From positions 1 through 34,568 of IMG/VR virus record IMGVR_UViG_3300038825_000684: DNA of 34,568 bases; one strand, given 5' to 3'. The first letter of the stretch is position 1. The number at the start of each line of letters is the position of its first letter. Below, piece after piece: positions 5,668 through 12,321 of the stretch. The translations under genes and the position numbers were made by a program. The notes under the pieces are model-generated. The model was not told the DNA's origin. It made no database searches and was given only the letters and a program-made list of their open reading frames with translations. Source of the stretch: a virus.

Positions 5668-6320
5668 AACTTCCTGCGTAGGTTGTACAGCGCACAGCAA
5701 TGACGAAACGCCTGCGCACCCGCATCCAACTTGTCACGATCAATGACATGCTTATGAAACTTCCCATCTTCCTTACCAAAGCGCATAATAATACCATATT
5801 TCACTTCTGCTTTAGGCTGCGCAGCTTCGTACATCATCGTGTATGCACCTAACTGAATCATCATCTCAGGATATGGCCCACCTTTACTGGTTTTCCAGTC
5901 CACCACCACAAGATCACCATCAATCTTACCAATGCAATCCACCGTACCACCAACGCGCAACTCTTCATTTACCAACGCAAGCTCCGCAGCAAGTACCTTG
6001 AAGTTTGCCTTATCATACCATGTTTTAAATCCAAAGAATGCTTTTAGTGCCTGCTCTTCTTGATTTGGCGTATAATCCCGCGTATCTACGTCAAAACCTT
6101 GAAGATAACCTTGTATAAGGATATGTGTTAATGTACCTATATCACCTGCTTCTCGCATCACTGCATCCGCATCTTCACCCTGAGCTGTGATGCGCTTCGC
6201 CCATGCAATCAGCGTATTTTTATTCCATCCTAACTGGTTATTAATGATAGTAGTCACACTTGCTGCACGTTTACCGTCCTTAAGCACATAGTTCTGACCG
6301 TGTAACTTTGTTTTACTCAT
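5664..6320 (-). CDS. Cas4-like PD-(D/E)XK exonuclease
   Basis: A 218-residue single-domain nuclease. The core is TVDCIGKIDGDLVVVDWKTSKG (split here as GGTVDCIGKIDG, about 123-134, and DLVVVDWKTSKG, about 135-146), followed by the QLGAY motif (about 155-159), which together are the PD-(D/E)XK active site plus motif IV of the Cas4/RecB exonuclease group. An upstream histidine in GTLTHILIQGYL also fits. It probably resects DNA ends for recombination or degrades host DNA. It lies between a tiny membrane protein gene (8-base overlap) and the primase-helicase gene (TTGA overlap). Confidence 0.82.
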   Translation of the reverse strand: MSKTKLHGQNYVLKDGKRAASVTTIINNQLGWNKNTLIAWAKRITAQGEDADAVMREAGDIGTLTHILIQGYLQGFDVDTRDYTPNQEEQALKAFFGFKTWYDKANFKVLAAELALVNEELRVGGTVDCIGKIDGDLVVVDWKTSKGGPYPEMMIQLGAYTMMYEAAQPKAEVKYGIIMRFGKEDGKFHKHVIDRDKLDAGAQAFRHCCALYNLRRKF

Positions 6321-6447
6321 CGATGTATCTCTCCTTTATTTCGGTTAATATTAAAAGTGTCATACCAAATGCCAAGGTCCAGAAAAATAATCCTAAACCT
6401 AACACTAGTATATTTGCTACCCATTCTGCTATGTCAAACATGATCAT
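6313..6447 (-). CDS. Small membrane protein (44 aa)
   Basis: An ATG at 6447 with AGGAG five bases upstream encodes 44 residues. The central stretch, about residues 10-34 (VANILVLGLGLFFWTLAFGM and on), is one long membrane helix, with an acidic N-terminus and a basic/acidic C-terminal tail. The start overlaps the methyltransferase stop as ATGA, and the end overlaps the exonuclease start by 8 bases, so it is embedded in the operon and very likely translated. Function unknown. Confidence 0.75.
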   Translation of the reverse strand: MIMFDIAEWVANILVLGLGLFFWTLAFGMTLLILTEIKERYIDE

Positions 6448-7364
6448 AGTAACTCCTTTTCTTTTATAATTGTGGCAACGGCCTGCACTACATCCACCGT
6501 CACTGCGTTGCCTGCCTGCTTATATCTTTGTGTATCGCTTATCTCGACTACCTTATCATCAATAATACCATACTTATTATGGTCATCGCTAAAACCCTGC
6601 AAACGATTGCATTCAACTGGTGTCAACCTGCGCACGTTCGTATGCGTTTCACCATATACAATTTCTTTGTCATGCAGTAATAAATTTTCTGATCCATCCT
6701 TGTAATATCTTGCGCTTATTGTTCTTGCAATCTGTGAATAGTTGGGCCGAAACCGTTGTTCATGTCTTGATGTTTTTGTTTGTGATTCACCAGCGTTGTT
6801 AACACCTTGTTTGATAGGAAATACTTTTGGTCCACGTCCTGCTCCAATATATCCGACAATGAAGACTCGCTGCCTGCTTTGTGGGATGGAGAAGTTCCTA
6901 GAATTAAGTAATTGGAACTCAATGGTATACCCAAGGTTACTAAGAACTCTGAAGATTGTAGTAAATGTGCGTCCATTGTCGTGGTTAAGTAAGCCTTTAA
7001 CATTTTCGAGTACCAGACATCGGATCGGTCTTTGTTTCTTTCGATAAAAAGATAAAAGCCGTGCAATTTCAAAAAACAGAGTACCTCTGGTGTCATCAAT
7101 TGCTCTTTTTCCAGCCATACTGAATGACTGGCATGGAAATCCTCCACAAAGGACATCAATGTTATCTGGCGTATCTTTTCCTGGTCGAATAAGTTTAATG
7201 TCATTTAGCTCCTCACTTTCTCTGTATTTATATCTATACACCGCGCTGGCATATTTATCTATCTCGCTAAATCCTACCCAGTCAAACTGGTAGCCTGCGC
7301 GCCTAAAGCCTTCGTGGAATCCACCAATTCCACTGAATAAATCAAGCATGTTTATACCCGACAT
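6444..7364 (-). CDS. C5-cytosine DNA methyltransferase
   Basis: A 306-residue Dcm/HhaI-type enzyme that puts a methyl group on cytosine C5 from S-adenosylmethionine. Motifs in order: I LDLFSGIGGF, IV GGFPCQSFS with the catalytic Cys, VI VLENVKGL, VIII QSRQRVFIVG, a variable target-recognition stretch, IX RRLTPVECNRLQGF and X QAGNAV. All are intact, so it should be active. ATG at 7364 puts motif I a few residues from the start as usual, with GGTGG upstream; a TTG at 7379 is possible. No cognate restriction nuclease is next to it, so protection from host restriction is the likely role; the target site cannot be read from the sequence. Confidence 0.93.
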   Translation of the reverse strand: MSGINMLDLFSGIGGFHEGFRRAGYQFDWVGFSEIDKYASAVYRYKYRESEELNDIKLIRPGKDTPDNIDVLCGGFPCQSFSMAGKRAIDDTRGTLFFEIARLLSFYRKKQRPIRCLVLENVKGLLNHDNGRTFTTIFRVLSNLGYTIEFQLLNSRNFSIPQSRQRVFIVGYIGAGRGPKVFPIKQGVNNAGESQTKTSRHEQRFRPNYSQIARTISARYYKDGSENLLLHDKEIVYGETHTNVRRLTPVECNRLQGFSDDHNKYGIIDDKVVEISDTQRYKQAGNAVTVDVVQAVATIIKEKELL

Positions 7365-7397
7365 GGTAGCGTCCACCAAGCCAACAAATTCAAATAG

Positions 7398-7652
7398 TCA
7401 CCCATTTTTATTGTTCGCACTTTTGTCGGGTTTACAACGTTTACAAATCTTTCTAGGCTTTCCATAACTAACAAAATCATCATAATATTCAGTACGATTA
7501 TGCCAGTTCACTCTGGAAGGTTCAAAGCATTTCCTGCACTTCGTACAATAAAATATTGTTTTATCTGCAAGTTCCGCATCTAAATTCTTTCTTTGATTGA
7601 CCTTTTGTAATGCTTTCTGTCTTCTTCCGCCAAAAACAGTAAAATTATCCAT
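7398..7652 (-). CDS. Zinc-ribbon-like small protein
   Basis: An 84-residue basic protein with two CxxC pairs (YCTKCRKC and ICKRCK, about residues 35-42 and 70-74) that would form one zinc-binding ribbon. The spacing and the FEPSRVNW segment between them are reminiscent of small HNH or recombination-accessory proteins, but no catalytic residues are clear. The start overlaps the upstream gene by 8 bases. Likely a DNA-binding accessory protein. Confidence 0.6.
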   Translation of the reverse strand: MDNFTVFGGRRQKALQKVNQRKNLDAELADKTIFYCTKCRKCFEPSRVNWHNRTEYYDDFVSYGKPRKICKRCKPDKSANNKNG

Positions 7653-7863
7653 TGATCATTTCCTTTATTTTGTCAGTTATATCATTTTCCTTACCTTGTC
7701 CATCTATGTACGCTGCAAAATGTACCTCTGCATTTTTTCTGCGCTTCATAAATGCTTTCATATCCTTGCACAAATCTTCCATAGAAAATGCCATAAACAT
7801 CGCATCTTCCCATTCATCATGCTCATTGTCATAAGCCACACTGCCTGCGTAATGTCTTTCCAT
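7645..7863 (-). CDS. Hypothetical acidic small protein
   Basis: A 72-residue protein with an acidic N-terminal half (NEHDEWEDAMFMAFSMEDLC) and an alternating C-terminal half. No family is recognised. It shares one base with the stop of the upstream nuclease-like gene and overlaps the downstream gene by 8 bases, both typical of this tightly packed operon. Confidence 0.65.
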   Translation of the reverse strand: MERHYAGSVAYDNEHDEWEDAMFMAFSMEDLCKDMKAFMKRRKNAEVHFAAYIDGQGKENDITDKIKEMING

Positions 7864-8240
7864 CAGCTAAACTCAGGAAATCGCTCATATGAATAAAACC
7901 ACTTCCTGCCTTTTGTTTGATTGTTCTTGCCAGTTGTGATTGCCAGACTCAATGCATGCGAATTATCGTATGGATAATATGCAATTATATCTTTTGGCAA
8001 ATAGTATACTGCGACTACGTCAATTCGATTTGTATCTTTATATTTGGTCAAACTAACCTCAACCGCAGTACCTCTCTTTAATTCCATTACAGTTTTGATC
8101 TGAACGCGCTTCATCGCACCATTACCTAACTCTACCACTAAATCCACTTGATCTACATCTACAACAGGCGCATAAATATTATATCCTTGGCCGATCAAGT
8201 CTTTCTGCACCGCTAGTTCACCCAGCGCACCTTTGTTCAT
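7863..8240 (-). CDS. PD-(D/E)XK nuclease-like protein B
   Basis: A 125-residue protein with the compact endonuclease-like pattern GALGELAVQKDLIGQGYNIY (residues 4-23), an Asp in VDQVDLVVEL (about 31-40) and VQIKT (about 49-53): an E, D, QxK layout typical of small stand-alone PD-(D/E)XK nucleases related to archaeal Holliday resolvases. ATG at 8240 starts one base after the stop of the upstream gene and precedes the conserved GELAVQ motif by only a few residues. Its position behind another such nuclease suggests recombination or repair work. Confidence 0.65.
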   Translation of the reverse strand: MNKGALGELAVQKDLIGQGYNIYAPVVDVDQVDLVVELGNGAMKRVQIKTVMELKRGTAVEVSLTKYKDTNRIDVVAVYYLPKDIIAYYPYDNSHALSLAITTGKNNQTKGRKWFYSYERFPEFS

Positions 8241-8241
8241 A

Positions 8242-8709
8242 CTATGCAAAGAGTAACTCCATAGGTTGAAGCTGGCTTTGTTCCATAATATATTTAGGAC
8301 CATAACCCATATCCTGCATATTAACATCCTGCAAAAGTTGCGTGGATTTTGCTCCACCAAGAATAGTAAATGTTGGAAACGATACATGCACCAGAATAAA
8401 TATATCGCAGTCGTTTGGATTCTTTTTTGTCTTTGCTTGTAGGTATCCAGGATTATAGGTAGTGGTTTTAACATCGACCTTTTTACCTCTAACCTTGAGG
8501 TCGTATCCACTGTAGTGTGGCCCAATGCTGAGATCGGGATACCTGTTAAAGTATTTGCACACTGCGATCTCACCACCTGCACCATTGATGTCAGGTTCTA
8601 GCTTGCGTGGTCCGCGAGAGATTACTCCATTGTTCTGATTTTGGAGCATCCTCGCTGTTCCTGTCTGGACTGCTATCTGCGCTTCTAACTGGTTTAGTAT
8701 TATTTGCAT
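8242..8709 (-). CDS. PD-(D/E)XK nuclease-like protein A
   Basis: A 155-residue protein with GAGGEIAVCKYF (about 43-54) followed by GYDLKVRGKKVDVKTT (about 66-81): E, D and DxK of the PD-(D/E)XK fold, and a following beta-strand CDIFILVHV. ATG at 8709 has AGAGGA upstream but overlaps the preceding gene by 119 bases; ATG at 8649 would reduce the overlap to 59 bases and keep the whole fold. The protein is distinct in sequence from the neighbouring nuclease-like protein, so the pair is not a simple duplication. Confidence 0.65.
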   Translation of the reverse strand: MQIILNQLEAQIAVQTGTARMLQNQNNGVISRGPRKLEPDINGAGGEIAVCKYFNRYPDLSIGPHYSGYDLKVRGKKVDVKTTTYNPGYLQAKTKKNPNDCDIFILVHVSFPTFTILGGAKSTQLLQDVNMQDMGYGPKYIMEQSQLQPMELLFA

Positions 8710-9019
8710 GTGGGTTTTCCTCTTTATCCATGGCAGCGTACAACACCATGTAATTAGCCACATCAAGACATCGTTGGTATGTGGTTTCATCACTATGGGT
8801 CTTGCCTGTTTTAGCATCGTTGCATATTGCATCGACATGTTTTAGTACATAAACCATTAGTGCCTGCTGTGCTGTGATTCCAAGACGCTCCGCAACGTGC
8901 TTGAAATTGTAGAATTTATCTTCATTGCTAATGGTATATTCTATTGATTTACTATCGCTAATTTTGGATGCGATATTGTAAAACTTATTCCTAAATTTAT
9001 TAAATTCATCGTATTTCAT
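8591..9019 (-). CDS. Hypothetical protein, possibly nucleotide-modification-associated
   Basis: A 142-residue protein started at ATG 9019, which has GGAG about 8 bases upstream and overlaps the adenine methyltransferase stop by 14 bases. Residues about 35-100 ([20 protein letters not shown], then VLKHVDAIC and [12 protein letters not shown]) resemble the helical DUF6378/DUF1599-type domain seen in phages next to DNA-modification genes, with its closing D-xANY motif. This link is from memory and tentative. The C-terminal 35 residues are low-complexity and overlap the next gene. Confidence 0.55.
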   Translation of the reverse strand: MKYDEFNKFRNKFYNIASKISDSKSIEYTISNEDKFYNFKHVAERLGITAQQALMVYVLKHVDAICNDAKTGKTHSDETTYQRCLDVANYMVLYAAMDKEENPHANNTKPVRSADSSPDRNSEDAPKSEQWSNLSRTTQART

Positions 9020-9467
9020 TTTCACTCTCCAAACAATGTTCACACAAAGAATCTTCACACATAATACACTTTGGATTCTCTGGCCTTAGTATTAATAAAA
9101 CACAAGGTTGCCTATTAGATTTTCTTCCAGGATTAGGTTCTCCATCTTCCAAAGCTAACCACTGTGGCATTCCTGCATATCTTAATTCTGCCCCATACTC
9201 ACACAAATATGCTATAGCTCTACAAGCAAACATTGGTATAATAAATACAATTAATTTATTTTTCTTATGTTCTTCAATAGATTTATGAACCCACTTCATC
9301 CATCCACCAACAAATGGCGGATTTACATAGTTACGCTGACCCCATTCTACTTCCAAACCATCGTAACTTTCTGGTCTAGGATGTGGACATGGATCGTAAT
9401 CAAAATCAAACTCATCATTTAATTCTTTCATCATATCTGGCGGTGTCGCCCAGTATCGTTTCTTCAC
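9006..9467 (-). CDS. Phage N-6-adenine DNA methyltransferase (Dam type)
   Basis: A 153-residue protein of the phage Dam family. It begins with [13 protein letters not shown] and EFDFDYDP, then DGLEVEW and the catalytic NPPF (about residues 49-52), followed by an IPMF-like strand. These are the hallmarks of the short phage adenine methyltransferases. The C-terminus has an unusual cysteine cluster ([12 protein letters not shown]) that could bind zinc. The start overlaps the upstream gene as ATGA. With the C5 enzyme it would give the phage two kinds of base methylation. Confidence 0.85.
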   Translation of the reverse strand: MKKRYWATPPDMMKELNDEFDFDYDPCPHPRPESYDGLEVEWGQRNYVNPPFVGGWMKWVHKSIEEHKKNKLIVFIIPMFACRAIAYLCEYGAELRYAGMPQWLALEDGEPNPGRKSNRQPCVLLILRPENPKCIMCEDSLCEHCLESENEIR

Positions 9468-9649
9468 TCTTCCTCTCCTTCTTTCTCTATTTTATCCCAA
9501 TCAACCAAGTCTCTCAAAGCACCTACTTCAACCTTTAATGAAGCAATCTGCGCATCCATCTCAATAATTGCAGCTGTCTTACTACCATGCTTTTTAACGC
9601 GTTTTTTCAGTATCTTTTCTCTATAATTTGACCAATTAAATTCCTTCAC
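9464..9649 (-). CDS. Hypothetical coiled-coil small protein
   Basis: A 61-residue charged protein; residues about 25-45 ([20 protein letters not shown]) form a short heptad-type helix. N-terminal half basic, C-terminus acidic (EKEGEEE). It overlaps the adenine methyltransferase by ATGA and the upstream gene by 14 bases. No family recognised. Confidence 0.6.
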   Translation of the reverse strand: MKEFNWSNYREKILKKRVKKHGSKTAAIIEMDAQIASLKVEVGALRDLVDWDKIEKEGEEE

Positions 9650-9821
9650 TCTTCTCTCCTTTTTTATCTATTCTCCTAAGTATTTCATCGCAGGCATCCA
9701 TACATACGTCTAAACGTAAATCCTCGCTTACAAGCACCTTTTTCAGCGCATTATTGACGCATTCGCTAACCAGTTCAACCATTGCTGACCTTGCGTTTTT
9801 CTGTTTCATTGGATATGGCAT
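9636..9821 (-). CDS. Hypothetical small protein
   Basis: A 61-residue helical protein with an AGGAG ribosome site directly before the ATG. Two or three amphipathic helices (MVELVSECVNNALKKVLV and LRLDVCMDACDEILRRID). No family recognised. It follows the resolvase-like gene by 9 bases and overlaps the next gene. Confidence 0.6.
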   Translation of the reverse strand: MPYPMKQKNARSAMVELVSECVNNALKKVLVSEDLRLDVCMDACDEILRRIDKKGEKSEGI

Positions 9822-9830
9822 TCTCTCTCC

Positions 9831-10208
9831 TTATAGCTTAGCGGAGCCATGACTATCACGATCATTAGACACGCCATCTTCGGGTTTATGGGTTTCTAAG
9901 GCTCCGCTATTAAATAAATTCTTCATCCACTCATGCTTGACTATCCAGAGCCAAGGCTTTCTATCTTGGCGCACCATCACTACGTCCGCATTCTTAAAAT
10001 CTAAGAATCCTGCAATCTTCTTTCTGCGCTTGACCTGCACTCGTATCGTCAAGTCACCTTTAGTGGCCTTGACATCAATATCACTCTTTTCACCAAAGCT
10101 ACGGCCATCACTGCCCCAACTGCGTTCGGCTATGAAGCCGAGATCGCGGAGCAATTCAACGACCTCGACTTCACCTTTGTAGCCTTTTCGGGATGCGGAA
10201 GAAGGCAT
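9831..10208 (-). CDS. Holliday-junction-resolvase-like PD-(D/E)XK nuclease
   Basis: A 125-residue protein. The order SRKGYKGEVEVVELLRDLGF (residues 6-25), SWGSDGRSFGEKSDIDV (about 30-46) and IRVQVKRRKK (about 55-64) gives the E, D and QxK residues of archaeal Hjc-like resolvases and related phage nucleases. After the core, a hydrophobic strand and a WLWIV segment complete the fold. The gene starts on the last base of the SSB-like gene stop, placing it in a recombination context. Probable job: resolving branched phage DNA before packaging. Confidence 0.78.
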   Translation of the reverse strand: MPSSASRKGYKGEVEVVELLRDLGFIAERSWGSDGRSFGEKSDIDVKATKGDLTIRVQVKRRKKIAGFLDFKNADVVMVRQDRKPWLWIVKHEWMKNLFNSGALETHKPEDGVSNDRDSHGSAKL

Positions 10209-10708
10209 CAGAAAGGTAACTCTTCCTCGCCTTCTGCGGTAGGCGTACTCTCAAAAACCTTTTCTGGTTCGTGGGTTTTCTTGAACTCTGCATACGCACT
10301 TTTTGTTTCCTCACTAAGAGGTGCTTTTGGGCATGGTGTAACAGTATACGTAGTGTCCATGCCATCACCACTGCGTGTAACGATCACATCGTATTCAGTC
10401 AGGTTGCCCCATTCGGAGTTGCGATCCAACTCTGTTAACTGCTTTTGTACAGTAGATTGGGTCACATCCAATACTTTGATTGAATTGCCATCCCACACTG
10501 GTATCTGCCAAAAATGCTTTGGCTTCTCACCTGCGGGTGCTTCACCTGCTGTTTTGATGCGAACTGGCGTACGATCATCCTGCCAATACTGATAACCCAT
10601 TACTGGTGTACCTAATATTCGGAATCTGTTTTCGCCCTTGACAAATTTCATAAAGCTACTCTCACCAGTGCTTGGCACATCGTAGGTAGGCTCTAGTAGT
10701 CCACTCAT
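10208..10708 (-). CDS. Single-stranded DNA-binding-like protein
   Basis: A 166-residue protein. The N-terminal part (FMKFVKGENRFRILGTPVMG, then YQYWQDDRTPVRIKT) resembles phage replication proteins with an OB fold, and the C-terminus EGEEELPF is an acidic tip ending in Pro-Phe, the partner-docking signature of bacterial SSB. It sits at the head of the replication genes. I infer ssDNA binding and recruitment of the primase-helicase or nucleases; the body is not close enough to classical SSB to be certain. Confidence 0.72.
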   Translation of the reverse strand: MSGLLEPTYDVPSTGESSFMKFVKGENRFRILGTPVMGYQYWQDDRTPVRIKTAGEAPAGEKPKHFWQIPVWDGNSIKVLDVTQSTVQKQLTELDRNSEWGNLTEYDVIVTRSGDGMDTTYTVTPCPKAPLSEETKSAYAEFKKTHEPEKVFESTPTAEGEEELPF

Positions 10709-10710
10709 CG

Positions 10711-10929
10711 TTACTCCTTTATTATGTTATAAGTATATCCATGGCGATCGAGTAAGGCGAGTATCTTCTTATAAGTTTTATCATCTGTATTAGCCTTGAC
10801 ACCGATGTCTGCTTTATAGACTTTTCGCGCACCTGGAATGTATGTTTGGGATTCACCCAAGACTTTTCGCACCTTTTGTGCAAAATTAATTCTTTCTTGT
10901 TTATCTGGTATATGGATTGTGAGGAGCAT
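10711..10929 (-). CDS. Hypothetical small protein, first early gene after regulator
   Basis: A 72-residue basic protein (MLLTIHIPDKQERINFAQKV at the N-terminus). No family recognised. The start codon directly abuts one arm of a 10-bp inverted repeat (10929-11001), so its translation may be controlled by RNA structure; an AGG eight bases upstream is the only ribosome site. It precedes the SSB-like gene by 2 bases. Confidence 0.65.
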   Translation of the reverse strand: MLLTIHIPDKQERINFAQKVRKVLGESQTYIPGARKVYKADIGVKANTDDKTYKKILALLDRHGYTYNIIKE

Positions 10930-11001
10930 GGGCGATACCTAATGACGTAAAAGAGAGAGAGAGTGTAGTTGTGGAAACGTCACTTCAATCAGTATCGCCC
11001 A
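10929..11001 (-). promoter_or_regulatory. Nested inverted repeat in leader of early operon
   Basis: TGGGCGATAC (10929-10938) and GTATCGCCCA (10992-11001) are a perfect 10-bp inverted repeat; inside it TGACGT (10943-10948) and ACGTCA (10978-10983) form a second, with a purine-run loop (GAGAGAGAG on the plus strand). On the minus-strand RNA the downstream arm ends on the first base of the start codon of the 72-residue protein, and its ribosome site lies between the two arms. It could be a translation-control hairpin or a pair of operators. Confidence 0.6.
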
Positions 11002-11018
11002 GTATGTATGATAAACAA

Positions 11019-11207
11019 CTAATAAGGCCATTGGATAAACTCCATCTTTAAACCAAGAACGCGAGCGATCCTGACCTTATGTTCATAACGAAACTTACGC
11101 TTGCCACGCATCATAAGTGAGAGCATTGATTTATCCAGCGCAATTTCTCGCGCCAATTGGTTTTGACTAAAACCACACTCTCTCATATGTTGTTGTAAAG
11201 GCTTCAT
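11019..11207 (-). CDS. Cro/CI-like XRE-family regulator
   Basis: A 62-residue single-domain DNA-binding protein. Residues about 14-40 (FSQNQLAREIALDKSMLSLM) form a classic lambda-type helix-turn-helix, followed by an arginine/lysine-rich turn and the closing helices. ATG at 11207 is preferred; a TTG at 11219 would add four residues, and neither has a good ribosome site. The gene starts just after a large palindrome (11209-11243), its probable autoregulatory operator. It lies between late and early blocks, where a switch regulator is expected. It lacks a dimerisation or cleavage domain, so it is more Cro-like. Confidence 0.82.
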   Translation of the reverse strand: MKPLQQHMRECGFSQNQLAREIALDKSMLSLMMRGKRKFRYEHKVRIARVLGLKMEFIQWPY

Positions 11208-11208
11208 A

Positions 11209-11243
11209 AGTGTTGACAAAGTTTAATGCGCCTTGTCAACACT
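11209..11243. promoter_or_regulatory. Perfect 11-bp palindromic operator with TTGACA in both arms
   Basis: AGTGTTGACAA (11209-11219) and TTGTCAACACT (11233-11243) are exact inverted copies separated by 13 bases. The left arm ends one base before the regulator ATG. There is no T-run, so it is not a terminator. Each arm contains the -35 hexamer TTGACA, so a bound protein would compete with polymerase. The 11-mer GTGTTGACAAA also occurs at 1026-1036 upstream of the late genes. Confidence 0.75.
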
Positions 11244-11262
11244 AAGCAAGAACTATTTTATA

Positions 11263-12321
11263 TTAGAACTCTTCTTCTATGCGCATGCCCACATTATATA
11301 CGTCTGGAGCGACTTGTTGCATGTCTAAACTGTTCTGTGCAAATCGTGCAAACATATACTCTGATTCCGCATTATTTCCTGTGCTGGTATTATCAATACA
11401 GAATATAAAAGGTCTATGCGGACCATCAGTCATATTCCAAACATCAGAGACTACAGTATCATCAGAAAATTGATATACTGTGGTTTCAGATGGAAGCACA
11501 TTACTTGCTGCAAGGTAGCTGAAATTCATATCATATGCAATACGTCCACCATACACTGCCTGACCGTATGTTCCTAGCGCAAATGGACTTTTAGATGTAC
11601 TGGATGCAGTTCTACCAAAGCTAGTAGACGTTCCATAACGCTGACCGCCCACCGATTCATTTATATCTACTTTATCATATATAATACTTCTTGTTAGACT
11701 TAAATCTGGTGACTGTGGCATATCAAAATGTTCACCAATCATAATTCCGCCTAACTTGAAATCTGTGCTGCCATCCCATGCGGTATCGCCTTCAAACTGA
11801 ATAGCCCAATATCTTAGGTCCTGTTCGTTAACTGCAACAATTGTAGTTCCATCAGAGTCAGGTGTAACAGTGCCAGTTTTGTTACTGTCACTTGCTGCCA
11901 AAGTATCAGCATTTATTATTTCTGTCACTCCTGCTGTACTCCAATTTACGTCTGCTGTTTCTGCGTTTGCACCGTCTAAAGCTGTTATGTCACTTGCTGC
12001 ATCACCAGCAAATACTTTAAATCTGCCATTACAGGAATTTAAATTATGATTTAATATTGCAATGTATGTTTGCTTATAAGAAGCAGTGGTAAATGCAACA
12101 TTAAAAAGAACATGGCCGTCTGTATCTGCACTGGTGTCAAACGTAACTTGATTAAGTGGACGTAGGTCTAAAAGATCGTCAACTGTATTTGTAGCAGGTA
12201 AACCAACAAAACCATTAGTTGCATTTGTTGCAGTAACGCTACCCACTGCGCTACCACGCGCTCTGTGATAATTAATTAAGTCTGTATAAAATCTTGGTGT
12301 GCGTATATTTTGATTTGCCAT
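11263..12321 (-). CDS. Tail-tip / minor tail protein
   Basis: A 352-residue protein, last gene of the late block. It is rich in Thr, Ser, Asn and Asp, with alternating beta patterns such as YIAILNHNLNSCNGRFKVFA and RYWAIQFEGDT that suggest a carbohydrate-binding-like beta-sandwich at about residues 60-200. No signal peptide or catalytic motif. It follows the tape measure and lectin-bearing tail protein with no spacing, so it is probably part of the distal tail. Exact role unknown. Confidence 0.6.
   Translation of the reverse strand: MANQNIRTPRFYTDLINYHRARGSAVGSVTATNATNGFVGLPATNTVDDLLDLRPLNQVTFDTSADTDGHVLFNVAFTTASYKQTYIAILNHNLNSCNGRFKVFAGDAASDITALDGANAETADVNWSTAGVTEIINADTLAASDSNKTGTVTPDSDGTTIVAVNEQDLRYWAIQFEGDTAWDGSTDFKLGGIMIGEHFDMPQSPDLSLTRSIIYDKVDINESVGGQRYGTSTSFGRTASSTSKSPFALGTYGQAVYGGRIAYDMNFSYLAASNVLPSETTVYQFSDDTVVSDVWNMTDGPHRPFIFCIDNTSTGNNAESEYMFARFAQNSLDMQQVAPDVYNVGMRIEEEF

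Noticed and set aside
6716-7204. 162-codon frame inside the C5 methyltransferase gene, same strand
   Set aside because: It lies wholly in another frame of a gene with all catalytic motifs intact; no ribosome site or recognisable domain.
11209-11243. Terminator for the late operon
   Set aside because: No T-run on either side and a 13-base loop; both arms carry TTGACA, so an operator is more likely.
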